Source: Flavobacterium muglaense (GTDB taxonomy: Bacteria; Bacteroidota; Bacteroidia; Flavobacteriales; Flavobacteriaceae). Taken from it: a stretch of DNA of 64,000 nucleotides. The notes beneath the pieces were generated by a model that worked only from the letters and a program-made list of their open reading frames with translations, had not been told where the DNA came from and ran no database searches. This document shows positions 61,878 to 64,000 of this stretch, in pieces. The position numbers and the translations under genes are program-made. The stretch's first letter is position 1, and every line of letters begins with the position of its first letter. The DNA is taken from the NCBI RefSeq assembly GCF_014305155.1, contig NZ_JACRUK010000008.1, positions 1 through 64,000 on the forward strand. The letters run 5' to 3'.

Positions 61878-63935
61878 CTAGATGGGTATTTGTTTTTGTT
61901 CAATTGGGACTGTAACGGTAATTGTAGTACCTTCTCCTTTTACAGAGCTAATATCAAAAGTTCCATTACACTCGTGTGTTCTAGAAATCATATTATTAAT
62001 TCCTATCCCTTTAATTTTATTCTTCTTGATAAATCCTACACCATTGTCAGAAATTGTCAAAACTAAGTTTTCTTCTCTCTTTTTTAGCTCTACTCGAATG
62101 GTAGTGGCCTGTGCATATTTATTACAATTTTGCAAAGACTCTTGAATAATTCGATACAAATTAATCTTTACTGAGTTGATTAACAAGTCCCACTTAATAG
62201 CCCCATCAATATTTGATATCAAAACAGGATCAAAAGTATCACTTTGCTTCTCCAGCAAGTCACTCACAATAGCTACGAAGTTATTAATTAATTCCGACTT
62301 CTCTCTATTTAAGTCATGTGAAATTTCACGAATATCTTGTTCGATGTTTTTTAACTCATTCAAGAATATAACTCTCTGCTCTACTGCAAGTGCATCATCA
62401 AAGGGGTTAAGCCCTTCTAAATTCATACGAACACCAAACATCCTACCCAAAACACCATCGTGTAATTCCTGAGCTACCCTTTTTTTCTCTAGTACTCTAT
62501 TAACATCGATTGTTTGTTGTTGTGAGATCATCAAGTTGTAAGTATCCTCATTGGCTTGTTGTTGCAGTTGCTTGTACAATAAGATTTTGTTTTTGCTTTG
62601 CTGCGCTTTAATAACATAAGTAAATAACCCCAGAATCCCGATAACACTAAAGATATAGATCAAATTCCTGTTTTGATCTTCTAGAATAGAATTCTGATCT
62701 TTAATCTTGTCCGTTTCATATTCAATACGGGAGAATTTCTCTCCCATACTTCGTTCTTCTTTTTGCAGCTGCTCATTAATCGTAATATATTCCTTTGAAT
62801 AAATTGACGCATTTTCAGGATCTACAACAGAAAGTTGCTTCAGGGCAACGAGGACATCTCTAGGTATATTGGCTTTCTTAGATAGCGAAAGGGCTTCTTT
62901 TGCAAAACTTATTGCAGTTGATGTAGCTTTTACGGAGCTATAATATTCTGATAAATGAATTTTATTTATAAATATTCCTGAACTCAGTTTTATACTATCT
63001 CTTATTTTAAGTGCTTCATAAAATAGACCAGGAAGCTTATTGGTATCATTAGACATAAATTTAGCATACGCTAAGTTATCTATCAACATGGCATATAGGG
63101 CTGGTTTTTGAATTTTAAGATTATTTTCCTCTAATCCTTTTTTAAAATAAGTTTGAGCAAGAGCATATTTTTTTAAATTCAAATATAAAAATCCAATATT
63201 ATTATAGGTTGTGGCTTTGGACTGAAATACTTTTGGTATAGCCTCATCATCACTCATCGTTAATGCTTTATTATGATATATAATTGCATTATCATATTCA
63301 CCAAGCTCACTATAAATTATTCCTAAAAGATTATAGGCATCATATAAAATATTGCTTGTATTCTTTTCATTTTTTATTATCCGTAATACACTAAAAACTG
63401 ATTTTTCAGAACCTAAAAAATCACCTGCCCTGTACTGTAAAGTAGCTTTGTTAATTAAAGTTTTAGCCAAATTGAAATTATCTCCCAATTCAGAATACAT
63501 CTTCTCTGCCTTATAATAATACAAGAAAGAGCTATCTAAAATTGTTTGAGATTGATAATAGTCTCCTAAATAAGTATATGCTTTAATGATACTTGAAGTA
63601 TCATTAACACGTTCTGAATTTTCTAAAACAAAATGTACCGTTTTATTAAATTCTTTCCAGTCATTGATATTATAATAGCGATTAGCAACCTTAAATAAGT
63701 TAACCCTGTTTAGGGAATCATTCTCGTCGCCAACAACAATATTATAAGCCTTTTTACTATATGTTGAGCGAACATTCTTAGGTAAACTAAAATCATTTGC
63801 TAAAGAAAAATAAATAGACAAGCTATCATTAGAAGAAGTAAAAGAAACCTCTTTCTCATCTTTTGGAGTACAACCAAAATAAATAATTAAAAAAATATAT
63901 AATATATAGGAGAAATATTTGGCTTTCACTTTCAA
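61878..63935 (-). CDS. TPR-containing histidine kinase (HisKA_3/NarX type)
   Basis: A 685-residue sensor. The N-terminal lipobox-like IYFGC near residue 22 suggests a lipidated or anchored periplasmic part. TPR repeats span about residues 60-390 (AYTYLGDYYQSQ, YNNIGFLYLNLKKYALAQTY). A membrane helix (NLIYIFSVIGILGLFTYVI near 425) and a coiled coil follow. The kinase has VAQELHDGVLGRMFG with the phosphorylated His and an HATPase with LQNCNKYAQATTIRV and ISDNGVGF. The frame opens with TTG at 63935; a GTG at 63929 is an alternative, and no ATG fits. It is two bases from the response regulator. Confidence 0.88.
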   Translation of the reverse strand: MKVKAKYFSYILYIFLIIYFGCTPKDEKEVSFTSSNDSLSIYFSLANDFSLPKNVRSTYSKKAYNIVVGDENDSLNRVNLFKVANRYYNINDWKEFNKTVHFVLENSERVNDTSSIIKAYTYLGDYYQSQTILDSSFLYYYKAEKMYSELGDNFNLAKTLINKATLQYRAGDFLGSEKSVFSVLRIIKNEKNTSNILYDAYNLLGIIYSELGEYDNAIIYHNKALTMSDDEAIPKVFQSKATTYNNIGFLYLNLKKYALAQTYFKKGLEENNLKIQKPALYAMLIDNLAYAKFMSNDTNKLPGLFYEALKIRDSIKLSSGIFINKIHLSEYYSSVKATSTAISFAKEALSLSKKANIPRDVLVALKQLSVVDPENASIYSKEYITINEQLQKEERSMGEKFSRIEYETDKIKDQNSILEDQNRNLIYIFSVIGILGLFTYVIKAQQSKNKILLYKQLQQQANEDTYNLMISQQQTIDVNRVLEKKRVAQELHDGVLGRMFGVRMNLEGLNPFDDALAVEQRVIFLNELKNIEQDIREISHDLNREKSELINNFVAIVSDLLEKQSDTFDPVLISNIDGAIKWDLLINSVKINLYRIIQESLQNCNKYAQATTIRVELKKREENLVLTISDNGVGFIKKNKIKGIGINNMISRTHECNGTFDISSVKGEGTTITVTVPIEQKQIPI

Positions 63936-63946
63936 TACGGTTTTTT

Positions 63947-63954
63947 CAAAAATA
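63947..63954 (-). promoter_or_regulatory. Possible -7 element of the histidine kinase operon
   Basis: TATTTTTG on the minus strand matches TAnnTTTG about 12 bases above the TTG/GTG start, which would give a very short leader. No matching upstream TTG is visible. Confidence 0.35.
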
Positions 63955-64000
63955 GTGAAATAAAACTATTGACCTAAAAAAAAGGCTATCAAATAAATGA

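Overview
The window is AT-rich DNA from a Bacteroidota bacterium, almost certainly a Flavobacterium or close relative. The evidence is a type IX secretion protein of the gliding-motility C-terminal type, an OmpA protein with thrombospondin type 3 repeats, TAnnTTTG-type -7 promoter elements, and a tyrosine ammonia-lyase that closely matches, from memory, the F. johnsoniae enzyme. It holds about 50 convincing protein genes. I see no tRNA, rRNA, CRISPR array, prophage or classical insertion sequence.

Layout. 1-339 shows no convincing gene. 340-9861 (minus strand) carries an AddB-like nuclease, an OmpA protein, glycine C-acetyltransferase and an AddA-like helicase-nuclease. The helicase gene is interrupted in frame by a DUF559 endonuclease-like segment flanked by 34-bp inverted repeats. 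9862-12822 carries a structured intergenic repeat, rbfA, a LolC/E-type permease, two palindromic repeats and a dus-type tRNA-dihydrouridine synthase. 12901-47183 is a flexirubin (aryl-polyene plus dialkylresorcinol) biosynthetic locus of about 34 kb. 47246-63935 returns to housekeeping and surface genes: lepA, a large T9SS protein, a PfkB kinase, an ABC transporter with a fused M1 peptidase, thiL and a two-component pair.

How the pigment locus is likely to work. The ammonia-lyase makes p-coumarate and the acyl-CoA ligase-like protein activates it. Two acyl carrier proteins, several ketosynthases (one with its catalytic residues replaced, one truncated), a ketoreductase and hot-dog dehydratases extend it into an aryl polyene. 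DarB and DarA build the dialkylresorcinol alcohol partner. A halogenase-like flavoprotein, a methyltransferase and two desaturase-like flavoproteins are tailoring candidates. Joining acid to alcohol could fall to a C45-type hydrolase/acyltransferase, a BtrH-like protein or the LpxL/PlsC-type acyltransferases. A LolA-like carrier, a lipoprotein, an MMPL exporter and an ABC-2 exporter suggest delivery of the product to the outer membrane. From the lyase down to the ligase, 31 consecutive minus-strand genes are packed with short gaps or overlaps, so they probably form one or a few operons. The two tailoring genes at 44778-47183 are divergent.

Most unusual points: the DUF559/inverted-repeat insert kept open inside addA; related GC-rich repeats read in frame; a structured repeat lying inside the predicted lepA leader; and several atypical enzymes in the pigment locus.
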